Below, in pieces: positions 1-7,905 of a DNA stretch of 42,573 bases. This stretch comes from Alphaproteobacteria bacterium (GTDB taxonomy: Bacteria; Pseudomonadota; Alphaproteobacteria; SMXQ01). The notes beneath the pieces were generated by a model, which saw only the letters and a program-made list of their open reading frames with translations, was not told where the DNA came from and searched no databases. Position numbers and translations under genes: made by a program. Each line of letters begins with the position of its first letter. Position 1 is the first letter of the stretch. Where the stretch lies: positions 1-42,573 of the forward strand of contig WHSO01000026.1 in NCBI GenBank assembly GCA_009380075.1. Direction: 5' to 3'.

Positions 1-252
1 CCGACCTTCGTCGGGGTGTGGATCTGGTGCATGCTCCATGCGGTGCGCACCGCGGGCAAGCCGCTGGTCCTCTACGAAGGCTCGGAGAACCAGGTGCTGT
101 CCATCCTGATCTGGAACATGTGGGACGAGGGCAACATCGAGGCCGTCGGCGCCATCGGCACCCTGCTCATCATCGGCCTCCTGATCATCACCCTCGGCCT
201 CCGGGCCATGGGCTTCGGACGCGGCGCCGCTATCCAGAGCGCCAGCCACTAG
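1..252 (+). CDS. ABC transporter permease, ferric-type (3' end only)
   Basis: Only the last 83 codons are in the window; the frame is open from base 1 to the TAG at 250-252. The segment has two hydrophobic stretches around a polar loop containing ENQVLSILIWNMWDEGN. That is the usual C-terminal arrangement of FbpB/PotB-type inner-membrane permeases of ferric-iron, thiamine or polyamine-like importers. The fused permease at 31367-33106 ends in the same way (loop with IAVTIFDLWENG, then a last helix), so the two belong to one family. No ATPase or binding protein follows on this strand. The rest of its operon would lie to the left, outside the window. A short 6-bp hairpin (258-272) lies just past the stop, but it has no T tract. 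The permease call is fairly firm; the substrate is unknown. Confidence 0.75.
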   Translation, partial: PTFVGVWIWCMLHAVRTAGKPLVLYEGSENQVLSILIWNMWDEGNIEAVGAIGTLLIIGLLIITLGLRAMGFGRGAAIQSASH

Positions 253-328
253 GACCGGTCGGCACCGCCGACGGACGCGGGCACGGGGCCGACTGGCTGC
301 GCCCCGCCGTCCCGTGGCGCCAACCGTT

Positions 329-1144
329 TCACTCGTGAATGGCGAGGAAGACGCAGTTGTTGTCCGACATCTGATGCGGGGCGTAGGGCACGGTGGCGGC
401 GAACATCTCGCGTGAGCGTTCGCCTTCCGGGCCCATGGAGATTTCCCGCGGCGCGAGGTACGGGTTCCGGCCTGCCACGTCGGCGACATGGGCCTTGAAG
501 GCGTCCAGGTCCTCGACCCTGATGCCGATATGGTGGGGCCCCGCACCGACGATGCCGAAGCCTTCGTAATCCAGGATGTCCCATTTCATCAGGGTCAGGG
601 TCATGCGCCCGTCGGTGACGTAATAGTTGGGATCGCCCGCCGCCCTGTTGGCGAGCGCCAGGCCGAGCGCGTCGACGTAAAACTCCGCCATTTTCTCGGG
701 TTCCAGGGTGCGGATGCCGAAGTGGGTGATGCAGCGGTCCTGGGACCAGCCGCCCTTGGCCTCGGTTTCCTTGTAGATTTCGCTGCGGTTTTCCATCCGG
801 ATTTGCGACAGGTCGAAGATATTTCCGTCCGGATCATGGGTGGTGAGGCCGGCGAAGGGCCGGTTGCTTGGCCGCTTGAGGACGTGAACGGCCGGGTGCT
901 TGCGCTTGAACGTGTCGAGCACCGCGTCGACGTCGTCCACCTGGACGCCGAAGTGGTCGAGCCGCGCCGGACGGCCGGGCCGCCGTGGATTGATGTTCAC
1001 GCCGACGTAGCCGTCGCCCACGGTAATGGCACCGAAGTTCGTCTGGTGCGGCGGCGGCTGGAAGCCGAACACGGCCTGGTAGAACTGGGCGACCATGGCG
1101 AAGCTCTCGCTCATGATGGCGACGTGATTGATCATGGTGGCCAT
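329..1144 (-). CDS. VOC family protein with two domains (extradiol-dioxygenase-like)
   Basis: A 271-residue cytosolic protein made of two vicinal-oxygen-chelate (glyoxalase/bleomycin-resistance/dioxygenase) folds. The first starts at INHVAIM near residue 6 and the second at ITHFGIRTLE near residue 140. Candidate metal ligands in domain 1 are the His of INHVAI, the His of LDHFGVQV and the Asp of DPDGNIFDLSQ; an Asp sits where most family members have Glu. Domain 2 keeps the His residues of ITHFGI and HHIGIRV but ends without a clear acidic ligand. It is the last gene of the minus-strand operon amidohydrolase-SDR-AKR-VOC, 19 bases after the aldo/keto reductase. GGGAGA precedes the ATG. The architecture resembles two-domain catechol 2,3-dioxygenases, but substrate and activity are not readable. 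A close relative in layout is at 10730-11578. Confidence 0.8.
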   Translation of the reverse strand: MATMINHVAIMSESFAMVAQFYQAVFGFQPPPHQTNFGAITVGDGYVGVNINPRRPGRPARLDHFGVQVDDVDAVLDTFKRKHPAVHVLKRPSNRPFAGLTTHDPDGNIFDLSQIRMENRSEIYKETEAKGGWSQDRCITHFGIRTLEPEKMAEFYVDALGLALANRAAGDPNYYVTDGRMTLTLMKWDILDYEGFGIVGAGPHHIGIRVEDLDAFKAHVADVAGRNPYLAPREISMGPEGERSREMFAATVPYAPHQMSDNNCVFLAIHE

Positions 1145-1163
1145 GGCGGTCTCCCGGCTTGAT

Positions 1164-2159
1164 TTAGCGGTTGAGTTCCTTGAGCCGCGCCTGGGTCACG
1201 CGGGCCCCGGCGGCGGCGCCGTCGCGCGGAAAGATGGCGTCGATACGCGCCAGGTCGTCGGCCGAAAGCGCGATGTCGGCGGCGGCGATATTGTCGTCGA
1301 GGTGGGGAATTTGCGACGTGCCGGGAATGGCCACGTAATCGGGCCCGCGCGCCAGGATCCAGGCGAGCGCCAACTGGCCGAGCTTGCAGCCCTTTTCGCG
1401 GGCGATCGCGGCGAGCTGTTCGAGGAGTGCGGCGTTGTGGCCGATGTTCTCCGGCTGCAGGCGGGGCTGGCGGCGGCGCGAATCGTCCTCGGCCAGCGCG
1501 TCGATCCTGCGGATCGCGCCCGCAAGAAAGCCGGATCCCAGCGGATAATAGGCGACGAAGCCGATACCGAGTTCCTTGCAGGCGGGCAGGGTGTCGGCCT
1601 CGTAATCGCGCGTCCACAGGGAATAGTCGCTCTGCAGCGCCGCGATCGGGGCGACGCGGCAGGCGCGCCGCAGGGTCTCCGGCCCCGCTTCGGACAGGCC
1701 GATGTGGCGGATCTTGCCCTCGTCCTTCAGTCGCGCCATGGCGCCCACCGTGTCCTCGATCGGTACCTTGGGGTCGACCCGGTGCAGGTAATAGAGATCG
1801 ATGACGTCGGTTTGCAGGCGCTTGAGGCTCGCTTCGCAGGCCTTGGGCACGTAGTCGGGACGGCCGCAGATGCTCCGGCCGCCGTCTTCGTGCCGGACGA
1901 AGCCGAACTTGGTAGCGATTACCATTTTCTGGCGCTTGCCGCCGGCCAGAAGCCGCCCGAACAGCGACTCGTTGCGGGTGTCGTCATAGGAATCCGAGGT
2001 GTCGATGTGGGTAAGGCCGCGCTCGATGGCGTGATCGACCAGCGCCCGGGCCCGGGTGTCGTTGCCCCGGGTTTCGGTGTGGTCGTCCGACAGGCGCCGG
2101 CCGCCGAGGCCGATGGCGGATACCCTGAGCCCGTCCGGGCCGAGCGTGCGGTACTGCAT
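1164..2159 (-). CDS. Aldo/keto reductase
   Basis: A 331-residue NADPH-dependent oxidoreductase with the (beta/alpha)8 AKR fold. The catalytic tetrad can be read as Asp and Tyr in HIDTSDSYDD (about residues 51-60), Lys in ATKFG (about 83-87) and His in DLYYLHRVD (about 120-128). The cofactor-binding C-terminal part contains AIPGTSQIPHLDDNI, the usual motif of the L-fucose/D-threo-aldose dehydrogenase-like branch. The length is normal for the family. It starts 13 bases after the SDR stop and is followed by a VOC gene, so it is probably co-transcribed in a four-gene catabolic operon. GAGGGAG precedes the ATG. The reaction would be interconversion of a carbonyl and an alcohol; the natural substrate cannot be told. 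Confidence 0.88.
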   Translation of the reverse strand: MQYRTLGPDGLRVSAIGLGGRRLSDDHTETRGNDTRARALVDHAIERGLTHIDTSDSYDDTRNESLFGRLLAGGKRQKMVIATKFGFVRHEDGGRSICGRPDYVPKACEASLKRLQTDVIDLYYLHRVDPKVPIEDTVGAMARLKDEGKIRHIGLSEAGPETLRRACRVAPIAALQSDYSLWTRDYEADTLPACKELGIGFVAYYPLGSGFLAGAIRRIDALAEDDSRRRQPRLQPENIGHNAALLEQLAAIAREKGCKLGQLALAWILARGPDYVAIPGTSQIPHLDDNIAAADIALSADDLARIDAIFPRDGAAAGARVTQARLKELNR

Positions 2160-2172
2160 GACGGCTCCCTCG

Positions 2173-3003
2173 CTACGGCAGCATGATGCGACCGCCGTTG
2201 ATGGCGATGCTCTGGCCGGTGATGAACGCCGCGTCCTCGGACAGCAGGAGCCGCACCATGCCGGCGATGTCCTCGGGATGGCCGACGCGCCCCGCCGGGG
2301 TGGCGGTGCCGCGTCGGCGCAGGTCCTCCAGCGTCACGCCCACCGCCTCCAGCGGCTGGCGCGTCTCCGAGGCCGCCGGGATGATGGCGTTGACCCGGAT
2401 GCCGTGCTTGCCCCATTCGGCGGACAGCGTCTTGGTCACCGAGACGATGCCCGCCTTGGAGGCGGCGTAGTGGATGCCGTTGGGGGTCGCCTCGATGGCG
2501 CGGCCCGAGGCCAGGTTGACGATGGCGCCCCGGCCCGCCTTGATCATCGCCGGCGCGAAGGCCTGGGAGCAGAACACGGTGCCGCGCAGGTTCACGTTGA
2601 GGGTCCGGTCCCAGACCTCGACCGGCACGTCGAGCGCGGCATAACGCGGGTTGATGCCGGCGTTGTTGACCACCGCATAGACGGTGCCGTAGCGGTCCAG
2701 CACCGCCCGGGCGGCGGCGCGGATGTTGTCCACGTCGGCCATGTCGCAATGGAAGAACGCCGTCTCGGCGCCCGCGTCGCGGCACAGGCCGGCGACGTTC
2801 TCGCCCTCGTCGTCGATGACGTCGAAGATCGCGAGTCGGGCTCCCTCGCGCGCCATGCGCCGGGAAATGGCGCGGCCGAAGCCGCGCGCGCAGCCGGTGA
2901 CCACGACCACGTCGCCGGCGCGGAAGCAATCGCGCGTGATGCGCGCGCCCTCGCGCTCGATCAGCTCGTCCAGGTTCTGGGTATTGATGTCGACCACGCT
3001 CAT
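2173..3003 (-). CDS. SDR family NAD(P)-dependent oxidoreductase
   Basis: A classical short-chain dehydrogenase/reductase of 276 residues. The Rossmann motif TGCARGFG (about residues 36-43) binds the dinucleotide, NNAG is the structural motif, Ser of NLASG and Tyr/Lys of HYAASK form the active site, and the C-terminal ITGQSIAINGG is typical. An N-terminal extension of about 30 residues precedes the first beta strand. The aspartate in AIFDVID after beta-2 favours NAD over NADP. It lies between the amidohydrolase (27-base gap) and the aldo/keto reductase (13-base gap) on the same strand. GGGGGAAAC precedes the ATG. The role is probably oxidation of a hydroxyl in the same pathway. Confidence 0.9.
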   Translation of the reverse strand: MSVVDINTQNLDELIEREGARITRDCFRAGDVVVVTGCARGFGRAISRRMAREGARLAIFDVIDDEGENVAGLCRDAGAETAFFHCDMADVDNIRAAARAVLDRYGTVYAVVNNAGINPRYAALDVPVEVWDRTLNVNLRGTVFCSQAFAPAMIKAGRGAIVNLASGRAIEATPNGIHYAASKAGIVSVTKTLSAEWGKHGIRVNAIIPAASETRQPLEAVGVTLEDLRRRGTATPAGRVGHPEDIAGMVRLLLSEDAAFITGQSIAINGGRIMLP

Positions 3004-3030
3004 GTTTCCCCCTGCTCCTGTAAGACGCGG

Positions 3031-4077
3031 CTAAAGCCCGTAAAGCGCGCGCGCGTTGGTGTCGGTGATCTTCTCCAGCACCCCGGCCGAGAGATCGTTG
3101 CGCCGGCGGATGAGGGTGAAGGCGTTGATCTCCGTTGACGGGTCGTGATGGCCGTAGTCGGTGCCGACGACGATGTTGTCCTCGCCCGCGTATTGAATGA
3201 TGTAGGGGATGTCGTCCGTCACCTCGCAGGCGACATACATGCGGTTGTCCTTGAGCGGCAGATCCGGCAGCCGGCGGCCGAGACGGCGGAAGCGGTAGCG
3301 CAGGTCGTGGCAGACGTAGGGCACCCACTGGGCGCTGACCTCGACGAAACCCCAGCGCAGGCCCGGAAATCGCGCCGGGACGTCCTTCTCCAGCAGCGAA
3401 TGGAAGGCGCCGACGACCGCCAGTTTGAACTTGGTGAAGGTAGTGTCGTCGAGGAAGAAATCGTGGTGCTGGATGGAATTGTTGCCGGAATGGAAGCAGA
3501 TCGGCAGGCCGAGGTCCTGGGCCGTCTCGTACAACGGGAAGAAGAACGGATCGGCGACGTTGCGGTCCCATTCAAGGCCGCGCATGAACACGCCGACGGC
3601 GCCATGATCCTTCGCCCATGCCAGCTCGTCGCGCAGGGCTTCGGGGCTGAGAAGCGGCGGCATCGCCACCCAGCGCAAGCGCTCGGGCGCGCGTTTCCAT
3701 ATGGCGGCGAGCCAGCGGTTGTAAGCCTTGGTCAGTGCCCGTTCCGCCGCCGCGGTGCGCACGTCCGGGCGCAGGAACACGGTGGGGTAGAGCACCTGTA
3801 CGTCGATGCCGAGTTCGTCCATGTGGGCGAGCCGCGCCGCGACGTCCCGCATCTCGCGCGATTCGGGCGTGGTGTCGGTGCCGACGTTACGGTCCCGCGC
3901 GTGCAGGCGGTTGTCCATGAGCCAGTATTCGCTGGCGCGCCGGCCGTCGGGATCGGCCCGCTCGGCGCCCCAGGTCTGGGTCACGACCAGCGGCGTGAAG
4001 CGCGCGTCGGCCTCGGCCATATGGGCCCAGGTCAGCGGCGATTCGATCACATGCGCGTCGGCGTCGATGCTGCCCAT
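3031..4077 (-). CDS. Amidohydrolase family protein (amidohydrolase_2, ACMSD-like)
   Basis: A 348-residue metal-dependent TIM-barrel hydrolase or decarboxylase of the amidohydrolase_2 (ACMSD/OHCU decarboxylase-like) group. It begins MGSIDADAHVIES, the D-x-H metal motif; the barrel His is in CFHSGNNS and the Asp in VVGTDYGHHD. I chose the ATG at 4077 rather than an upstream in-frame TTG at 4092, because GGGGAGAG sits just ahead of it and the paralogue at 27012 starts at the same place (MGAIDSDAHV). The two paralogues share many stretches, for example HMDELGIDVQVLYPTVFLR here, and end alike in NARALYGL. It is the first gene of the four-gene minus-strand operon. Relatives decarboxylate aromatic acids or hydrolyse C-N or C-C bonds; which applies here is unknown. 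Confidence 0.88.
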   Translation of the reverse strand: MGSIDADAHVIESPLTWAHMAEADARFTPLVVTQTWGAERADPDGRRASEYWLMDNRLHARDRNVGTDTTPESREMRDVAARLAHMDELGIDVQVLYPTVFLRPDVRTAAAERALTKAYNRWLAAIWKRAPERLRWVAMPPLLSPEALRDELAWAKDHGAVGVFMRGLEWDRNVADPFFFPLYETAQDLGLPICFHSGNNSIQHHDFFLDDTTFTKFKLAVVGAFHSLLEKDVPARFPGLRWGFVEVSAQWVPYVCHDLRYRFRRLGRRLPDLPLKDNRMYVACEVTDDIPYIIQYAGEDNIVVGTDYGHHDPSTEINAFTLIRRRNDLSAGVLEKITDTNARALYGL

Positions 4078-4224
4078 GCGGGCTCTCCCCAAAGTTCCGG
4101 CGACGGACCGCGCGCGCCGGTTGGCGCCATTGTATCAAGCGGCTGCGGGCCTTGGCCAGCCGCCCCCGCGGGGCTAGACTTCGCCCCAGGTCAACGGGCC
4201 CGGATACGGCCGCGGGAGGAAACC

Positions 4225-4647
4225 ATGGGAATCGAGGTCATCAACTGCCCCGAGCTGGCGAAGTCCACCAAAAAGCGCACGGTGGTGATGAACACGCGCA
4301 AGATGCATGCCTGGGTCCATTACTATCCCACCCCGGGCGACCACGACGACATGCATTGCCACAATGAGGACCAGACCTTCTATTGCATCGAGGGCCAGTG
4401 CACCATGCACTTCCCCGACGGGGGAAAGGCGGTGCTCGATCCCGGCATGGCGGCGCTGATCACCGGCGGGTCCTTCTACATGCTGGAGAATTCCGGCGAC
4501 GGGCCGATGATCATGATGGGCAACCGTTCCGGAAACCAGAACAATATCAAGCACATCAATTACGATACCCGCAAGGACCTGCGCGCCGGCGGGGAGCCTT
4601 TCGAGGCGATCCACGAGACCTACACGAAGATGGGCAGGGACACCTGA
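4225..4647 (+). CDS. Cupin domain protein
   Basis: A small single-cupin protein of 140 residues. The metal site is visible as MHCHNEDQTFYCIEGQ (cupin motif 1, with His residues and Glu) and the later GMAALITGGSFYMLEN (motif 2, where the usual second His is absent). Small cupins of this kind act as dioxygenases, isomerases or ligand sensors in catabolic gene sets. The start at 4225 is supported by GGGAGGA just upstream; the longer open frame to the left is an artefact of GC-rich DNA. It is transcribed away from the amidohydrolase operon across a gap of about 150 bases, so a shared control region is possible. The exact reaction is unknown. Confidence 0.85.
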   Translation: MGIEVINCPELAKSTKKRTVVMNTRKMHAWVHYYPTPGDHDDMHCHNEDQTFYCIEGQCTMHFPDGGKAVLDPGMAALITGGSFYMLENSGDGPMIMMGNRSGNQNNIKHINYDTRKDLRAGGEPFEAIHETYTKMGRDT

Positions 4648-4938
4648 GCCTTTTCGGCTGCGATGGTCAGGGTTAACGCGGCATTAGCCAAAACGTGATT
4701 ATTCTAGATGGGCCGTATGATGACATCGGCGGTCGCCCAGGTCAGGATTATTCTTGACTGCGATTAGGCCGTTATCGCATAGGAGTTTTCGGCTGACGTC
4801 CCGGTTTGTGGGTGCAATTCGAGGGCCGGAACAGGGTCGTGCCCCCAGGCTGGCCGCGTTTCCTGATGGAAAAATTGACGGGCGGGTCCTGTCCTTCGGG
4901 GCCCTGCCCATTCACGTAGAGTCGGAGGTGCAGCCATC

Positions 4939-6009
4939 ATGACGTTGCCGCAGGACCACTTGATGGATGGCGCGTTGATTCGGTACATCGCCCCGCCGGA
5001 GGTGGGGAACGTCATCGCGAGCATGGGACGGACCGAGGACATGGCGTTCTCGCCGGACTACAAGTGGCTGGTCATCACCGGCTTCAAGAAGAACAAGCTG
5101 TATTTCTTTTCGACCAATATCCGCCAAAACGACAACATGCGGTCGATCGATATCCGGAAGTACAGCGTCATCAGCTCGAAGGGAATTATCCAGCCGCACG
5201 GCATCGCGTTTCTCGACAACGAGCACATCCTCATCGCGAACCGCGGTGGCATCGTCAATATATTCAAGGTTCCCGCGGAACTCGGCAACAACGCAGAAAT
5301 CGACCTCGAGCCTGTCGGCAGGATCAAGAGCGACTTCCGGTGCAGGGTCAAAGCGCCAGGGTCCATTGCCGTCGTGAAGACGGATTTCGGCAGTTATCGT
5401 GTGCTCGCCGCCAACAACTACATCCACACGATTACTTCCCACAAGGTCGACCTCGTTCATGGAATCAAGGTGAGGAACGAAAGGGTCCTGATCCGCAAGG
5501 AACTGGATATCCCCGATGGCCTTTGCGTGAGCCGCGACCGCAAATGGGTCGCGGTAAGCAACCATTCCACGGGAACGGTGCTGATCTACAAGCTCAACCT
5601 CGACCTGAACCGGAGGACGCCGCCGTGCGGCGTGCTGGAAGGCATCGTCTGTCCCCACGCGGTCCGGTTCTCCAAGGACGGCGATCTTCTGTTCGTGGTC
5701 GATTCCGCCAGTGCGTATTTCCATATCTACAAGTCGACCAATGGCGACTGGTCGTCCACGCGGAAACCATTCAAGACAATCCGGATACTAACCGACGACA
5801 TGTTCATCGACGGCCGGTACAATGCCCAGGAAGGCGGTATCAAAGGCCTCGACATCAATTTCAGGGACAACATCCTTGCCGTGACGTCCGAGCACCTTCC
5901 CTTGGCATTTTACGACGTGGACGAGTTCCTGCGCATGCCCACCGTCCAGGTCGATGAGGAGATCGCGGAAAAATCGCGGGAAAGGGACTACGAAATCGCG
6001 CGGATGTAA
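4939..6009 (+). CDS. Beta-propeller (YncE/lactonase-like) protein
   Basis: A 356-residue protein without signal peptide or membrane segment, built from repeated four-strand blades. Recurring motifs include DMAFSPDYKWLVITGF, PHGIAFLDNEHILIAN, PDGLCVSRDRKWVAVSN, PHAVRFSKDGDLLFVVD and IKGLDINFRDNILAVTS. Such repeats are typical of YncE, NHL or lactonase-like propellers. TCGGAGG precedes the ATG at 4939. The gene is followed on the same strand by a GT4 glycosyltransferase after a gap of about 410 bases. Codon use looks less GC-biased than the flanking catabolic genes, which may mean a different origin. The function is unrecognised; a carbohydrate-binding or scaffolding role beside the glycosyltransferase is a guess. 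Confidence 0.75.
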   Translation: MTLPQDHLMDGALIRYIAPPEVGNVIASMGRTEDMAFSPDYKWLVITGFKKNKLYFFSTNIRQNDNMRSIDIRKYSVISSKGIIQPHGIAFLDNEHILIANRGGIVNIFKVPAELGNNAEIDLEPVGRIKSDFRCRVKAPGSIAVVKTDFGSYRVLAANNYIHTITSHKVDLVHGIKVRNERVLIRKELDIPDGLCVSRDRKWVAVSNHSTGTVLIYKLNLDLNRRTPPCGVLEGIVCPHAVRFSKDGDLLFVVDSASAYFHIYKSTNGDWSSTRKPFKTIRILTDDMFIDGRYNAQEGGIKGLDINFRDNILAVTSEHLPLAFYDVDEFLRMPTVQVDEEIAEKSRERDYEIARM

Positions 6010-6421
6010 GCGAGGTTTCTTCTATTCTCCCGCGATTCGGTGCCGAATGCGAATTTCAGGGTCGCCGTAGCCATCGCAGCGGGCCAGCCAGGACGCCGGT
6101 GCGCGCTGCTCCAATCCAATTCTCCTCCGTCAAACGTAGTTAACGCCGGCTCGTTCGGACAAGTACCGCGGTGCCCCGGAGTTTGCTCGCCGTTGCTCCG
6201 GCCGGTAACCATATTTTTGACCTTGCAGATCGCTCAGGTTCCTTGATGGTGAATCATTTGCATTTTAGATAATCATGCTATCGTTATTTTCATTGCGCCC
6301 TTGCGAGAACTTGGGTGCCGCGGGCCCGGCTCTGGACCGGGCGGGAATGAGAGGTTGATTCCTCGGCTTTGCAATGGATGTCGAAACGTCCGAAACCTTG
6401 GAAAAACAATAAAAAGAAGCA
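6010..6421. other. Intergenic region between propeller and glycosyltransferase genes
   Basis: About 410 bases with no convincing gene. The right half is AT-rich compared with its surroundings and holds the promoter-like pair listed separately. A small inverted repeat (ATTCGG at 6035-6040 and CCGAAT at 6043-6048) lies just past the propeller stop but has no T tract. Short open frames here lack ribosome sites and family motifs. Confidence 0.6.
6243..6271 (+). promoter_or_regulatory. Possible sigma70-type promoter of the glycosyltransferase gene
   Basis: TTGATG (6243-6248) and TAGATA (6266-6271) are separated by 17 bases in an AT-rich stretch about 150 bases upstream of the glycosyltransferase ATG. 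The match to consensus is partial, so this is only a candidate. Confidence 0.3.
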
Positions 6422-7711
6422 ATGCCATCGAAAGAAACGCCTGGACCGCAGACGATTCTGGTCGTGGGCAAGTGGGGGGAAGTCGAGTTCGTCATGCTGC
6501 GGCAGCTTTTTCAATTTATCCGCGCGCCTTACCTGCATTCCCTCATCCCCGAGGGCCGGCGTGCGTTTCCCGACAGGTCTCAACTGAACATCGAGGTGGT
6601 CGGGTTTCATTCCCTTTCGGTCGGGATCGGCGTTTCGGCACGTCTCTGTGCGGAGACCCTGGCCGGCGCAGGCTTCAACGTGAACTGCCGCGACGTTGGC
6701 AAGGTCTTCTTGAAAAAGCCGGAACTGGCATGGAGCTGGCGCAGCCGGATCGCCGACGACCGGATCAACTGCCGCATCTTCCACCTCACCCCGTCGATGC
6801 TGCCGCGTGCAGTCTTTTCGATCGGGCGACGGAAATTCGAGTCCACCTACAATATCGGCTACTGGGCATGGGAAACCGATCTCCTGCCGCAGGAGTCCCA
6901 ACTCGCGGTCCGCTACATCGACGCCATTCTCGTCCCGTCACGGTTTACCCGGGATGTCTTCAGGAAGTACACCACCAAGCCAGTCCTTCTCGTGCCGCAC
7001 CCGGTTGCGGTTGGTTCCGTCGAAAAAAACATTCGCGACATGCTGGCGATTGGCCCTGATGATTTTCTCGCATCCTTCGTATTCAGTTTCGGTTCGTCGT
7101 TCGAGCGCAAGAATCCCCTTGCGGTCGTCGATGCGTTCAACCGTGCTTTTGCACACGTCGACAACGCCCATTTGGTTCTGAAATCGAGCCATGGCCGGCA
7201 GTATCCCTATGAGCTTGCCCGTCTGCAGGCGGCGATCGGTCTATCCCCCCGGATACGCCTGATTGACGACATATGGCCCACGCCGCGCGTCATGGGACTC
7301 ATTGCCGAATCGAACGCTTTCGTCTCCCTTCACCGCTGCGAGGGATTCGGCCTGCCAATCGCCGAAGCGATCGCGCTCGGGGTTCCCGTGGTCGCGACGG
7401 ATTGGTCCGGGAACACGGATTTCTGCGATCCGGACAACACCTGCCTCGTTCCCGCGGGCGAAACCACCGTCGACACATTCCACCCGGAATTCCGCGCGCT
7501 GGAGGGCGCGCGCTGGGCCGAGCCCGACATCGACCAGGCCGCCCGATGCCTGAAGGCCATCTTCGACGATCCGAAAGCCGCGAAGAAACGCGCCGTGCGC
7601 GCAAAGGCCTTCATGGAACGTTACCTTGCGAAGCACACCTATCCGAGTGCCATGGACGAGCTTCAGTCTGCCGGCAGTACCCGATACGCGCAGGATCGAG
7701 CCGAAGCTTGA
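6422..7711 (+). CDS. Glycosyltransferase family 4 (group 1)
   Basis: A 429-residue GT-B-fold retaining glycosyltransferase. The N-terminal half has GFHSLSVGIGVSARLCAETL, a Gly-rich acceptor-side loop after the first strand. The C-terminal half has FVFSFGSSFERKNP, the typical entry to the sugar-nucleotide domain, and SLHRCEGFGLPIAEAIALG followed by VPVVATDWSGNTDF. The latter contains the E-x7-E motif that contacts the nucleotide sugar. No signal peptide or membrane helix is visible, so it should act in the cytosol or at the inner face of the membrane. The ribosome site ahead of the ATG is weak (AAGAAG). It is probably involved in polysaccharide or glycan assembly. No other polysaccharide gene is adjacent, apart from the DegT-type aminotransferase at the far right edge of the window. 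Confidence 0.88.
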   Translation: MPSKETPGPQTILVVGKWGEVEFVMLRQLFQFIRAPYLHSLIPEGRRAFPDRSQLNIEVVGFHSLSVGIGVSARLCAETLAGAGFNVNCRDVGKVFLKKPELAWSWRSRIADDRINCRIFHLTPSMLPRAVFSIGRRKFESTYNIGYWAWETDLLPQESQLAVRYIDAILVPSRFTRDVFRKYTTKPVLLVPHPVAVGSVEKNIRDMLAIGPDDFLASFVFSFGSSFERKNPLAVVDAFNRAFAHVDNAHLVLKSSHGRQYPYELARLQAAIGLSPRIRLIDDIWPTPRVMGLIAESNAFVSLHRCEGFGLPIAEAIALGVPVVATDWSGNTDFCDPDNTCLVPAGETTVDTFHPEFRALEGARWAEPDIDQAARCLKAIFDDPKAAKKRAVRAKAFMERYLAKHTYPSAMDELQSAGSTRYAQDRAEA

Positions 7712-7905
7712 CCGTTGACCGCGCGCGTACCGAGGCATGATCCGCGGCCGCCCCTTTAACCATGGCACCGTCCGCGCGTCCGGGGGCCCTGGCGGGCGCT
7801 GCCCCGCGCTTTCCCTTGAGGACCAGTGGTGCTACCGTCGTTTCCTGCCGGGACGGCGCGCCCGGCGCAATCCGGTCCACAGACGCGCGCCGGGGAGGTT
7901 TATCC

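Noticed and set aside
258-272. Small hairpin (GTCGGC/GCCGAC) after the truncated permease gene
   Set aside because: Only six pairs and no T tract, so a terminator call is not supported.
1128-4140. Several long plus-strand open frames opposite the AKR, SDR and amidohydrolase genes
   Set aside because: They mirror the codon structure of the real minus-strand genes and contain no family motif.
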